From positions 1-64,000 of the forward strand of contig CAMHNI010000012.1 of NCBI GenBank assembly GCA_946186505.1: a stretch of DNA of 64,000 nt. Reading direction: 5' to 3'. The position numbers and the translations under genes are program-made. Origin of the DNA: an uncultured Prevotellaceae bacterium (GTDB lineage: Bacteria; Bacteroidota; Bacteroidia; Bacteroidales; Bacteroidaceae). The notes below the pieces were generated by a model. The model ran no database searches. It was not told the origin of the DNA and was given only the letters and a program-made list of their open reading frames with translations. Positions 1-9,061 of the stretch are shown piece after piece. The stretch's first letter is position 1, and each line of letters starts with the position of its first letter.

Positions 1-2713
1 CCTTGTCCTTGTTGTGGACCTTGCCCTCGGTGACGAGACCACCGGCCACGGTGCCCACCTTCGAAATCTTGAACACCTGCTTGACCTCAATCTCACCGGT
101 GACAATCTCCTTCTTCACCTTGTCGAGCATGCCCTGCATGGTAGATTTCACCTCGTCGATGGCATCGTAGATGATACTGTAGGTGTTGATTTCCACACCC
201 TCGCGCTCGGCCAGACGGCGGGCGTCGGCAGAGGGACGTACCTGGAAGCCGACGATGATGGCATCCGAGGCGGAGGCCAGCATGACGTCGTTCTCGCTGA
301 TCTGGCCCACGGCCTTGGCGATGACGTTGACCTGCACCTTCTCGGTAGAGAGCTTGATGAACGAGTCGCTGAGAGCCTCGATAGAACCGTCGGTATCACC
401 CTTGACGATGATGTTCAGTTCGTGGAACTCACCCAGGGCGATGCGGTGGCTGATGTCGTCGAGACCTAAGGTCTTCGTTGTGCGCAGGCTCTGCTCACGC
501 TGCAGCTGGGTACGCTTGTTGGTGATTTCGCGAGCCTCCTGCTCGGTCTCCATAATGTGGAACGAGTCGCCTGCGGTGGGAGCACCGTTCAGACCCAGGA
601 TGATAGCGGGCTCGGCAGGGCCAGCCTCCTCAATGCGCTGGTTACGCTCGTTGAACATGGCCTTGATGCGGCCGTAGCTCGTACCGGCGACGACAATGTC
701 GCCCTGCTTCAGCGTACCGTTCGAGACGAGCACCGTTGAGACGTAGCCGCGTCCCTTGTCGAGCGAAGACTCGATGATGGAGCCCGTGGCCTTGCGGTTG
801 GGGTTGGCCTTCAGGTCGAGCATCTCGGCTTCGAGCAGCACCTTTTCAAGCAGCTCATCGACACCGATGCCCTTCTTGGCCGAGATTTCCTGGCACTGGT
901 ACTTACCGCCCCAGTCTTCGACCAAGAGGTTCATGTTGGCCAGGTCCTCGCGTATCTTGTCGGGATTGGCTCCCGGCTTGTCTATCTTGTTGATGGCAAA
1001 CACCATCGGCACGTTGGCAGCCTGCGCGTGGGCGATGGCCTCCTTCGTGGTAGGCATCACCGAGTCGTCGGCGGCAACGATGATGATGGCAATATCCGTC
1101 ACCTGGGCACCACGGGCACGCATGGCGGTGAATGCCTCGTGACCCGGCGTGTCGAGGAACGTTATCTGGCGGCCATCGGGCAGCTCGACGTTGTAGGCGC
1201 CAATGTGCTGGGTGATGCCGCCGGCCTCACCGGCAATGACGTTGGTCTTGCGGATATAGTCGAGCAGCGAGGTCTTACCGTGGTCCACATGACCCATGAC
1301 CGTCACAATCGGGGCACGGCTGACGAGGTCGTTCTCATCGTCGTCCTCCTCGGTAATAGCGTTCTGCACTTCGGCACTGACGTACTCGGTGGTGAAGCCG
1401 AACTCGTCGGCCACGATATTGATGGTCTCAGCGTCGAGGCGCTGGTTGATGGACACCATGATGCCGATGGACATGCACGTGCCGATGACCTGGTTCACGC
1501 CGACGTTCATCATCGTGGCCAGCTCAGAGACGGTCACGAACTCCGTCAGCTTCAGCACTTTCGACTGTGCTGCCTCGGCAGCCATCTCCTCGCTGATGCG
1601 CTCCTGAACGGCGTCGCGCTTCTCGCGGCGGTACTTGGCGCCCTTCTTGTTTTGGTTCTTCGTGGTCAGACGGGCCAGCGTCTCCTTGACCTGGCGTGCC
1701 ACGTCCTCCTCGTTCACCTCCAACGGCTTCTGCTGGCGGTTCTTGTTCTTCTTGTTCTTGCCACCGCCCTGCTGCTGTTGCTGCTGCTGGTTGCCTTCGC
1801 CGCCCTTGTTCTTGTTCTTCTTGTTCTTGTTGTTCTGGCTGTCGTTCTTGGCCTCGGCCTCGATATCGACGCGTTCCTTGCCAATGCGCACGCGCTTCTT
1901 CTTCTCGCTGCGCTGCTGGGCCAGCTTCTCCTCGCGCTCTTTCTTCTTCTCCTCCTTCGACTTTTTCTTCGGGCGGGTGCTCTGGTTCAGGGCATCAAGG
2001 TCAATCTTGCCCACCACGTTTAGGTTGGGCATGGCTTTCTGTTCGGTTTTCAGTTTGAAAACCTTCGGGGCGGCGGGCTGCTGTGCTTCAGGCTTTTGCT
2101 CCTTCGCAGGGGTCTCGGACTCATTTTCTTTGTCCTCAATCACATCTTCCGGCTCCGGTTCCGTATCAGCTACAGGCTTGGCAGGTTCCTCTATGGACTC
2201 ATCTTCGGGCTTTTCAGACTTTGTTGTCTCGACAACGGGAGTAATGGGAGCAACAGGAGCTGCCTCCGGCTTCTCTTCCTTCACAACCACGTTATCCACA
2301 TCTTTTTCCTTCTCTTTTGCCTCCGGGCTTACGGCAGCAGCCTCTGGTTGTGGAGTCTCTTTCTTTGGAGCAGGGGTGGAGGGAGAAACAGGGGCAGGAC
2401 GCTTGTTCAGACTGTCCAAGTCAATTTTCCCGATTGGCTTGAATTGCTGGCGCACTTCAACCTTCGGGGCTTCTTCCTCTTTTTTCTTCTCCTTCTCCTT
2501 TTTCTTTGGGAAAATCATTTCGGCTTGTTTCTTGATGGCCTTGTCACCTTTGAACTCCTTCACCAGCGCTTCATACTGCTCATCGCTGATCTTGGTATTC
2601 GGGGTGGCATCGTCCTTCACCTCGCCGACACTTTTCTTGTTCCGTAGGAAATCAACTGCCGTTTGAAGTCCTATGTTCAGTTCTGACAATACTTTATTTA
2701 ATCTTACTCCCAT
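1..2713 (-). CDS. infB: Translation initiation factor IF-2 (3' end outside window)
   Basis: IF-2 is the GTPase that places initiator tRNA on the 30S subunit and promotes subunit joining. The visible 904 codons start at an ATG (2711-2713) reading [15 protein letters not shown], typical of the Bacteroidetes IF2 N-terminal domain. A long Lys/Glu/Pro-rich linker follows (about 2500-1700), then the G domain with P-loop GHVDHGKTS (near 1265-1300). The reading frame stays open to base 1, so the C-terminal tRNA-binding domain is cut by the window edge. It follows nusA after 37 bp, as the third gene of rimP-nusA-infB. The linker's low-complexity codons (CTT/TTC runs on the plus strand) create long but meaningless plus-strand open frames. 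Confidence 0.97.
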   Translation of the reverse strand, partial: MGVRLNKVLSELNIGLQTAVDFLRNKKSVGEVKDDATPNTKISDEQYEALVKEFKGDKAIKKQAEMIFPKKKEKEKKKEEEAPKVEVRQQFKPIGKIDLDSLNKRPAPVSPSTPAPKKETPQPEAAAVSPEAKEKEKDVDNVVVKEEKPEAAPVAPITPVVETTKSEKPEDESIEEPAKPVADTEPEPEDVIEDKENESETPAKEQKPEAQQPAAPKVFKLKTEQKAMPNLNVVGKIDLDALNQSTRPKKKSKEEKKKEREEKLAQQRSEKKKRVRIGKERVDIEAEAKNDSQNNKNKKNKNKGGEGNQQQQQQQGGGKNKKNKNRQQKPLEVNEEDVARQVKETLARLTTKNQNKKGAKYRREKRDAVQERISEEMAAEAAQSKVLKLTEFVTVSELATMMNVGVNQVIGTCMSIGIMVSINQRLDAETINIVADEFGFTTEYVSAEVQNAITEEDDDENDLVSRAPIVTVMGHVDHGKTSLLDYIRKTNVIAGEAGGITQHIGAYNVELPDGRQITFLDTPGHEAFTAMRARGAQVTDIAIIIVAADDSVMPTTKEAIAHAQAANVPMVFAINKIDKPGANPDKIREDLANMNLLVEDWGGKYQCQEISAKKGIGVDELLEKVLLEAEMLDLKANPNRKATGSIIESSLDKGRGYVSTVLVSNGTLKQGDIVVAGTSYGRIKAMFNERNQRIEEAGPAEPAIILGLNGAPTAGDSFHIMETEQEAREITNKRTQLQREQSLRTTKTLGLDDISHRIALGEFHELNIIVKGDTDGSIEALSDSFIKLSTEKVQVNVIAKAVGQISENDVMLASASDAIIVGFQVRPSADARRLAEREGVEINTYSIIYDAIDEVKSTMQGMLDKVKKEIVTGEIEVKQVFKISKVGTVAGGLVTEGKVHNKDK

Positions 2714-2750
2714 CTATTTATTCTCGATTAACGGATTTGCGATTTACAAT

Positions 2751-4010
2751 TTATTCGAATTCTGCCTTCAGAATGTTCAGCACATCATCAACGGTCTCCT
2801 CCTCCAGGTCAGCCTTCTCAATGAGCATCTCGCGTGGAGCATTGAGCACGGCCTTGGCTGTGTCGAGGCCGATGGCCTTGATGGAGTCGATAATCCACTG
2901 GTCGATCTCATCGGAGAACTCGTCCAGATAGATGTCCTCGTCCTCGGTTCCTTCGCTGACGACGCGGAAGACGTCGATGGTGTGTTCGGTCAGCATGGAG
3001 GCCAGTTTGATGTTCATACCGCCCTTACCAATGGCCAGACTGACTTCTTCGGGCTGCAGATATACTTCAGCCTTGTGATTTTCTTCGTCCAATGTAATGC
3101 TCGATACCTTGGCAGGACTCAGGGCACGCTGGATGAACAGCTGTGTGTTGGACGAGAAGTTGATGACGTCAATGTTCTCGCCGCCCAGCTCTCGGACAAT
3201 GCCATGAACGCGGCTACCCTTAACGCCGACGCAGGCTCCTACTGGGTCGATGCGCTCGTCATAGCTCTCGACGGCCACCTTGGCACGCTCGCCCGGCATG
3301 CGTGCTACACGTTTGATGGTAATCAGACCGTCGTTGATTTCGGGTACTTCGGCCTCAAGCAGTCGCTCTAAGAACACGGGGCTGGTGCGTGACAGAATGA
3401 TACGCGGGTTGTTGTTCTCGTTCTGTACTTCCTTGACGATGGCGCGCACTGTCTCGCCCTTGTGATAGTTGTCGGCGGGAATCTGCTCCGACTTCGGCAG
3501 GTGCAACTCGTTGCCCTCGTCATCCATCAGCAGCACCTCACGCTTCCACATCTGATAGACTTCGCCGCTGACGATGGTGTTCACCTTGTCCTTGTATTTC
3601 TGGTACAGCGAGTCGTGTTCCAGTTCCAGGATTTTCGAGGCCAGCGTCTGGCGCAGGTTCAGGATGGCACGGCGACCAAATTTCTGGAAGTCCACCTCCT
3701 CTGACACCTCTTCGCCCACCTCATAGTCAGGCTCAATCTTCTGGGCCTCGCTCAGGGCAATCTCCTTGTTCTCGTCCTTTACCTCACCGTCTTCGACAAC
3801 GATGCGGTTGCGGTGGATTTCGAAGTCGCCCTTGTCGGGGTTCACAATCACGTCGAAGTTCTCGTCCGAGCCGAACATCTTGGCGATGACGTTGCGGAAA
3901 CTCTCTTCGAGCACGCTTACCAAGGTCGTGCGATCGATGTTCTTCGTCTCTTTGAATTCCTGAAAGGTCTCAATCATTGATGGACCTTTCGCATCTTTTC
4001 TTGTTGCCAT
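2751..4010 (-). CDS. nusA: Transcription termination/antitermination protein NusA
   Basis: NusA binds RNA polymerase and nascent RNA and modulates pausing, termination and antitermination. The 419-residue protein has the N-terminal polymerase-binding domain (from SMIETFQEFKETKNIDR, about 1-125), an S1 domain (about 135-200) and tandem KH domains (about 200-350, with GxKGSR and the IGKGGMNIKLAS loop). It stops soon after an acidic tail and lacks the C-terminal acidic repeats of the longer E. coli protein, which is usual outside gammaproteobacteria. An internal ATG at MIETFQEF could be the true start, since the first 11 residues look weakly conserved. It lies between rimP and infB, the classical arrangement. 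Confidence 0.97.
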   Translation of the reverse strand: MATRKDAKGPSMIETFQEFKETKNIDRTTLVSVLEESFRNVIAKMFGSDENFDVIVNPDKGDFEIHRNRIVVEDGEVKDENKEIALSEAQKIEPDYEVGEEVSEEVDFQKFGRRAILNLRQTLASKILELEHDSLYQKYKDKVNTIVSGEVYQMWKREVLLMDDEGNELHLPKSEQIPADNYHKGETVRAIVKEVQNENNNPRIILSRTSPVFLERLLEAEVPEINDGLITIKRVARMPGERAKVAVESYDERIDPVGACVGVKGSRVHGIVRELGGENIDVINFSSNTQLFIQRALSPAKVSSITLDEENHKAEVYLQPEEVSLAIGKGGMNIKLASMLTEHTIDVFRVVSEGTEDEDIYLDEFSDEIDQWIIDSIKAIGLDTAKAVLNAPREMLIEKADLEEETVDDVLNILKAEFE

Positions 4011-4051
4011 TATTTTATTTTTTGTTTTTGTTTTCGTTTTCGTTGACGTTA

Positions 4052-4519
4052 TTATTTGAAGGCTAAAAGGTACTTGACAGATTTTACCTCGTCCATAGAG
4101 AACTGCTTGTCAACATCAACCATGACGGGGCGCTTCTTACCTTCTACCGTCTGCTTTTCCTGGATGGTGATGGTGAAGAGACGACCTTCAACAGCTTTCA
4201 GGATGCCTTTTTGCTTCTGACCGTCTTGCTGCAGTACCTCTACTTCGTCTCCGATATGGTTGCGGTACTGCTGTTCCACCTTGAAGGGCTGTCCAATACC
4301 GGCACTACCGACTTCCAGTTCGTAGTCGCCCAGCTCATCGCCGAGTTTGTCTTGCAGGAATCGGCTCAGTTCGGCACAGTCTTCAATCCACACACCGTCA
4401 GCGTGGTCGATTTCGATGACGATACGGTCGTCGGCACCGAAAATGATGTCTACCAGAAAGTAGTCGCCATTCTGCAACCACTCCTCCACCAATGTCTTTA
4501 TAACTTCTCTGTTTATCAT
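4052..4519 (-). CDS. rimP: Ribosome maturation factor RimP
   Basis: RimP assists 30S ribosomal subunit maturation. The 155-residue length, the central signature (GADDRIVIEIDHADG, then DCAELSRFLQDKL and the YELEVGSAGIGQPF block) and the position upstream of nusA identify it. It is the first gene of the rimP-nusA-infB operon. The start codon is about 60 nt from the transcription start predicted from the promoter at 4586-4617. Confidence 0.96.
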   Translation of the reverse strand: MINREVIKTLVEEWLQNGDYFLVDIIFGADDRIVIEIDHADGVWIEDCAELSRFLQDKLGDELGDYELEVGSAGIGQPFKVEQQYRNHIGDEVEVLQQDGQKQKGILKAVEGRLFTITIQEKQTVEGKKRPVMVDVDKQFSMDEVKSVKYLLAFK

Positions 4520-4585
4520 TTAAATAGTGTGTATTATAATGCAAATGAGAGGCCCGATGGGGTCTCTCATTCCACTGAACGGGTG

Positions 4586-4617
4586 CAAAGGTACGACTTT
4601 TTTTGCAAACCGCCAAA
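4586..4617 (-). promoter_or_regulatory. Primary sigma promoter for rimP-nusA-infB
   Basis: On the minus strand, TTTG (4614-4617) is followed after 20 bp by TACCTTTG (4586-4593), matching the Bacteroidetes consensus TTTG-N19/20-TAnnTTTG. It sits between the stop of the S41 protease gene and rimP, so the translation-factor operon has its own promoter although it shares direction with the secretion operon. Confidence 0.75.
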
Positions 4618-4632
4618 CTTTATGCCGTTTTT

Positions 4633-6306
4633 TTATGGCATCAGCAGCTTTTTGTATTCTTCTGGTGACTGTAGCAGTCGAGCGGCTTCGTGGAGCTGTT
4701 TGTCATACTTCAGCCCTGCCTCGATGGCACCTTCCTGGAAGTAGTAGGCGGCGATGATGTCTAATTCGAGCATCTGACGCAGAATGTCCTGATGCTTGTC
4801 CATGTCGGTGGCAACGTCGTGGCGGAGCTTGCTCTCTAACACTTCAAAAGCTTCGCGGGCCTGTTCGTAGTAACCCTCGGCCTTGGCCGTCTTCACAAGT
4901 TCTTTCAGTTGTTTCTCACTGACAGGGTCGTATGTGAAACCACTTTTGATAACGTGCTGTTTGAAATCTTCGAAGTCTTCATCTGACAGGTGGAACTCAC
5001 TTGGCGAGGCAATCGTGGGGTGTTTGGTGATATAATCGACCACCCAGTCGAACATGACCTCGGTGGAATCCTGACCTGAGGCAGACAGGTAATAGGCGAT
5101 GTTGGGTATCGTGTCATTCCTGAGTTCCACATCGGGTTTGATGCCGCCGCCGTCACGTACCTTTCGGCCTGCGGTTGTATAGAACACGTGGGTCAGCGAG
5201 TCAGGCATCCGTTCAAGGTAGCCACCTGAACCATTCCGTTTGTAGTTGATGGCCTGAATACAGCGGCCACTGGGAATGTAGTATTTTGAGGTGGTGACTT
5301 TCAGGTTCGTGTTATAGGGCATGTCCAATGGAATCTGCACCAATCCTTTGCCGTATGTGCGTGTACCTAATATTATGGCACGATCCAGGTCTTGCAGGGC
5401 ACCGCTTGTAATCTCACTGGCTGATGCTGTTTCACCGTTAACCAGCACGACTATTGGCATAACTGTGTCAACAGGCTCCAGACGAGTTCTATAGGTGTGG
5501 TTGGCCTGTTTGATCTTTCCACGGTTTTCAACGATGGTCTTGCCTCTCTCCACCCATAAGTTGACGATGTCAACGGCCTCAAGCTCGGAGCCGCCGCCAT
5601 TGTTGCGCAGGTCGAACACGAGTGCCGTTGCTCCCTGTTTCTTCAGGTCGATGAAGGCTCGTCGAACCTCTTTGGCACACCCTTCGGTGAACTGGTTGAG
5701 GTTGATGTAACCAATCTTTGTGTCACCCTCCTCTTTCAGTAACCCATAATACGGCAACTCAGGCAACTTGATGGTGCGCCGGGTAATCTTAAAGACCATT
5801 TTCTTCCCAGTGGAGGGTCGTAGAACTTTTACTGCGATATTGGTGCCGGCGTCGCCCCTGAGATGGCTGCTCACATAGCTCACGTCCTTGTCGGTCATTG
5901 TTGAGTCGTTGATGCTGAGGATGATGTCACCCTTTTTCAGACCAGCTTCGGCGGCGGGCATATTCTCGTAAGGCTCGTCGATAACCACCCGTTTGAGTTT
6001 TTGGTGGTAGCGGATGAGTGCGCCGATGCCGGCATACTTGCCGGTAAGCATCATTTTCAGGTTCTTTGTCTCGCTCTCAGGATAATACTCCGTGTAAGGG
6101 TCGAGTGAGCGGAGCATGGCCTTGATGCCAGTGCCTATCACCTCGTTAGGGTTGAGTGTGTCCACAAATAGTAAGTCAAGATTCTTGTACACCTGATTGA
6201 AGATGTCCAAATTCTTTGCTACGTCGAGGTTGTGGTTCTTCTGTGAGTTGCCGACCAGCGGCATGAACAACAGTAGGATTATGAATGTGATTTGTTGCTT
6301 TTTCAT
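4633..6306 (-). CDS. S41 family C-terminal processing protease with PDZ domain
   Basis: Secreted or periplasmic serine protease of the CtpA/Tsp type. From the chosen ATG at 6304-6306 the protein is 557 residues and begins with a signal peptide (MKKQQITFIILLLFMPLVG). A PDZ domain follows (about 88-165), then the S41 catalytic core with FDLRNNGGG, the nucleophile segment GETASASE and the general-base Lys in TYGKG. A longer frame to 6381 would overlap the upstream phosphatase gene and bury the signal peptide, so it was not used. It is the last gene of the long secretion operon, 23 bp after the PP2C gene. It could mature secreted or envelope components of that locus, but family members also have general envelope roles. 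Confidence 0.93.
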   Translation of the reverse strand: MKKQQITFIILLLFMPLVGNSQKNHNLDVAKNLDIFNQVYKNLDLLFVDTLNPNEVIGTGIKAMLRSLDPYTEYYPESETKNLKMMLTGKYAGIGALIRYHQKLKRVVIDEPYENMPAAEAGLKKGDIILSINDSTMTDKDVSYVSSHLRGDAGTNIAVKVLRPSTGKKMVFKITRRTIKLPELPYYGLLKEEGDTKIGYINLNQFTEGCAKEVRRAFIDLKKQGATALVFDLRNNGGGSELEAVDIVNLWVERGKTIVENRGKIKQANHTYRTRLEPVDTVMPIVVLVNGETASASEITSGALQDLDRAIILGTRTYGKGLVQIPLDMPYNTNLKVTTSKYYIPSGRCIQAINYKRNGSGGYLERMPDSLTHVFYTTAGRKVRDGGGIKPDVELRNDTIPNIAYYLSASGQDSTEVMFDWVVDYITKHPTIASPSEFHLSDEDFEDFKQHVIKSGFTYDPVSEKQLKELVKTAKAEGYYEQAREAFEVLESKLRHDVATDMDKHQDILRQMLELDIIAAYYFQEGAIEAGLKYDKQLHEAARLLQSPEEYKKLLMP

Positions 6307-6329
6307 TTCCAGAATAAACTGAATGACGG

Positions 6330-7214
6330 TCATTGGAACTTTAGGAGATTCTTGATTCGGATCATGAACTTTTGCCCCCAAGAAAGAATCGCCGGTTTGT
6401 CCTGTGTGTCACCGATAAGTGAGGCGAGGGCTATGCATATGTTATCGTATCCTCCTGCATCCAATGCCAGTTTCAACAGCTGGTCCCGGCATGCTTCAAT
6501 GTCAGTGTAATGTGAGGAGAGTACGTTTTCAATAGCCTTGTTGGGACAATAGCCGCTGAGGCCGTCACTGCACAGCAGGAGAAGGTCGTTGGGGGTCAGG
6601 GGTTGTGAGACGACCTCCGGAGTAGAGTCTGGTATCTCGTCGCCCAGACCTCTTGTGATGATGTTACTATCGGGGTGGGCGAAAGACTCTTCTTCAGTAA
6701 TTTCTCCTTTGTCAATGAGTTCCTGCACATAGGAATGGTCTTTGGTGAGTGGCTTCAGTCCTTTGACAGGATGATAGAGGTAGCACCTACTGTCTCCACA
6801 CCAGGCAATATGGGCAGTGTCGTTGATTACCCAGCAGATGACGATAGTGGTGCCCATGCCGGCGGTGCTGGGATCCTCCCACATCCTTTTGGCAATGGCC
6901 TCATCGGCCTTCTTGACTGCTTTCTGAAGCAGCTCGTCAATTAGTCCGTTCTTGATGCAATTGTTGACGGTTTCTTTTGTGAAGGTGTCCTTGACAGTCT
7001 GTGTCGCTATGGCTGAGGCTACCTCTCCTGCATTGGCACCTCCCATGCCGTCGGCAACGATAGCGATGGAACCGTATTCGCTGACAGGGACGTAGGATGA
7101 CGTGAGGTTCTTGTCCCATTCCTGTTTGCCGAGGTCTGGGCAGATGATGAATGCATCCTCATTGTTCTCACGATCCTTGCCGACATCGGTAATAGCAGCT
7201 ATTTTTATTTTCAT
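6330..7214 (-). CDS. PP2C-family Ser/Thr protein phosphatase
   Basis: Metal-dependent phosphatase that removes phosphate from Ser/Thr residues. Motifs are visible: TDVGKDRENNEDAF near the N-terminus (metal-binding Asp), VADGMGGANAGEVAS (second metal-binding motif), GDSRCYL, and the C-terminal LCSDGLSG and YDNICIAL. At 294 residues it is a single catalytic domain without a signal peptide, therefore cytoplasmic. It is in the same operon as two membrane Ser/Thr kinases and an FHA-like protein, so it is the natural antagonist of those kinases. This resembles the kinase/phosphatase/FHA triad (PpkA/PppA/Fha) of proteobacterial T6SS, though relatedness of the triads is only inferred. Confidence 0.95.
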   Translation of the reverse strand: MKIKIAAITDVGKDRENNEDAFIICPDLGKQEWDKNLTSSYVPVSEYGSIAIVADGMGGANAGEVASAIATQTVKDTFTKETVNNCIKNGLIDELLQKAVKKADEAIAKRMWEDPSTAGMGTTIVICWVINDTAHIAWCGDSRCYLYHPVKGLKPLTKDHSYVQELIDKGEITEEESFAHPDSNIITRGLGDEIPDSTPEVVSQPLTPNDLLLLCSDGLSGYCPNKAIENVLSSHYTDIEACRDQLLKLALDAGGYDNICIALASLIGDTQDKPAILSWGQKFMIRIKNLLKFQ

Positions 7215-7245
7215 ATTCTTGCGAAAAGGTTGTTGAGCGATTATA

Positions 7246-9033
7246 TTATATGTCCAAATGTGGGGTTGGAGTAGAAACAGGAACCACCGGCTTGGGTTTC
7301 TTCTTGATGACTATATTTTCTTTTTTGGCCGGTTTGGTGCTTGTTTTTGGTGCAGGCTTGGCGTATGTCACATCGAACTGGAAAGAAGCCGGAGGACATC
7401 CCTGTTCCTTGACTTGGATGACGATGTTGTTCGTCCCCTCGCTGATATTCCAGACTTTGCACTTATAGCGAGTTTCTGAAAGCTTTTCCAAATCCCATAG
7501 CAGGGCATCGGACTGAAGGCTGGCGGTTATGGGATATACAGCCTCATCAGGATACCTGTCAGCTTGGATGTTGAAAACAAAGGTCAGGACTCCCTGGTCG
7601 ATAGAGATGTCGGATTCGTTGACATCCACGTTAAAGTACTTATGGTGCCATGCTTTGATTTTGACAGGAATCTCCGGAGATACCAACCTGTCGTAGAGGA
7701 TAGATACGGGATAGGTGATTTGATTCCTTGAATCGCCATACATCTCGTCAGGCAGTGTCTGTGGGATGTTCAGCACACACTTGTACTGAAGATAGTTGCC
7801 GAATTCTGTGTCTTTTTTCTCGCAGGAGGGCAAGTCAATGTCACATCCTGATTCCGGATCGACCTCTATTCTGCTGTGATTTGCCGATATCATTTTGGGC
7901 AGGTCAACACGGATGGTTGTTTCAAACTTCTGGTGTCTGAAGTTGACAGGGTTGTCTTTATTGATACTGACACGTAATTCCTCATCAGGGTAAATTTTGA
8001 GCACGCCACATTTACCATTCAGCTTTACAAAGGCTTTGTCTTCGTAACAGGTCATCACCTTGTCAAACTGAGGCGGCAGCATTTCTTGATCCTCCCAGTA
8101 GATACCGTATGCTCCATCCTCTTCCAGTATTTTCAGCGGGGAAGAAAAAGTACGTGTCGGCTTCTCTTTTTTCTTATAGACGTATTCCCCGTCCGAGTTT
8201 TTGATGGAGAGGGGTACGAGAAAAGCATCAAACCGAACCTCAACGATGTCCGTTTTTCCGCATTTGGCATATAACACCGAGATAGAGTCGTTCTCCTTCA
8301 GCAAAAAGGAAGACAAATCTTGTTCAATCTTGGCCTGTTTCTTGAGGTCGGCTTCCGACTTGTTGGCCATAACGGGAGACAGGTTCATGTCCTTGATGTT
8401 GAAGGAAAAGACCTTGCCTTTGGAAATTATGAAGGCAATGCCCTCATCGTTCACTGAAGAAATGAAGTCGATATCGTCATCCTCAATCGATTTCCCGTTA
8501 AAGGAGAACGGCACCTGTTCGTAGTTTGTGTTGAGCAGGAGGTAATAAGGGTTTTTGTTTTTCAAGAGATTTTTATAGGTAAAGCAAGATGCGTAGCCGT
8601 TAGAGAACGGGTAGGCTTTGGTGTATTTCCCTTCGGCAATCTTGCCTTTGGTATCGACAAAGCGGAAGTAATAGCCTTCCTGTACCAGCAGCTGGCCATC
8701 GGAAAAGTAAGGATAACCGTGTGCAACGTTGCAGTTGGTCAGTGAAATGAACCTGCCTCTTACATCAAATAGTCCTGCAATCTGTCCGCTTCCCCGTGTT
8801 GTTGAAACGGCCATGCCGTCAACAAACGGGAAAATCTGGTTTCTTGTACTTGCAATGCGTCGTCCTGTCAACGACCACAGTGCCTTGGTGTCGGCTGAGT
8901 CTGTAACAATCAGGTCAGCACCAACAGCCATGTGAACGCTGTTGTATGCGGGAGGAATAAGCCATTTTGCCACTTGGCCATGCATGACGCTTACGGTCAT
9001 GGAGGCCATTAGAATCATTATAATCTTCTTCAT
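7246..9033 (-). CDS. Secreted WG-repeat-like protein of unknown function
   Basis: The 595-residue product starts with a signal peptide (MKKIIMILMASMTVSVMHGQ). Residues about 40-330 show repeats resembling WG repeats (for example GLFDVRGRFISL, FRFVDTKGKIAEGKY, GVLKIYPDEELR), a beta-rich module found in Bacteroidetes envelope proteins. The second half is beta-rich and looks like tandem Ig-type domains. The tail is Lys/Pro/Thr-rich (KKKPKPVVPVSTPTP). No enzyme motif was seen. It lies 28 bp after a membrane kinase gene and 31 bp before the PP2C gene; a periplasmic sensor or scaffold role for the kinases is possible but unproven. Confidence 0.7.
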   Translation of the reverse strand: MKKIIMILMASMTVSVMHGQVAKWLIPPAYNSVHMAVGADLIVTDSADTKALWSLTGRRIASTRNQIFPFVDGMAVSTTRGSGQIAGLFDVRGRFISLTNCNVAHGYPYFSDGQLLVQEGYYFRFVDTKGKIAEGKYTKAYPFSNGYASCFTYKNLLKNKNPYYLLLNTNYEQVPFSFNGKSIEDDDIDFISSVNDEGIAFIISKGKVFSFNIKDMNLSPVMANKSEADLKKQAKIEQDLSSFLLKENDSISVLYAKCGKTDIVEVRFDAFLVPLSIKNSDGEYVYKKKEKPTRTFSSPLKILEEDGAYGIYWEDQEMLPPQFDKVMTCYEDKAFVKLNGKCGVLKIYPDEELRVSINKDNPVNFRHQKFETTIRVDLPKMISANHSRIEVDPESGCDIDLPSCEKKDTEFGNYLQYKCVLNIPQTLPDEMYGDSRNQITYPVSILYDRLVSPEIPVKIKAWHHKYFNVDVNESDISIDQGVLTFVFNIQADRYPDEAVYPITASLQSDALLWDLEKLSETRYKCKVWNISEGTNNIVIQVKEQGCPPASFQFDVTYAKPAPKTSTKPAKKENIVIKKKPKPVVPVSTPTPHLDI

Positions 9034-9061
9034 TGTTTGAAATAGGTTTTTCGGTTGATAA

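Noticed and set aside
1028..2666. Long plus-strand open frames (331 and 343 residues) opposite infB
   Set aside because: They are antisense shadows of the Lys/Glu-rich IF-2 linker, give Leu/Ser/Phe-only low-complexity proteins and lack ribosome-binding sites; infB itself is clear.
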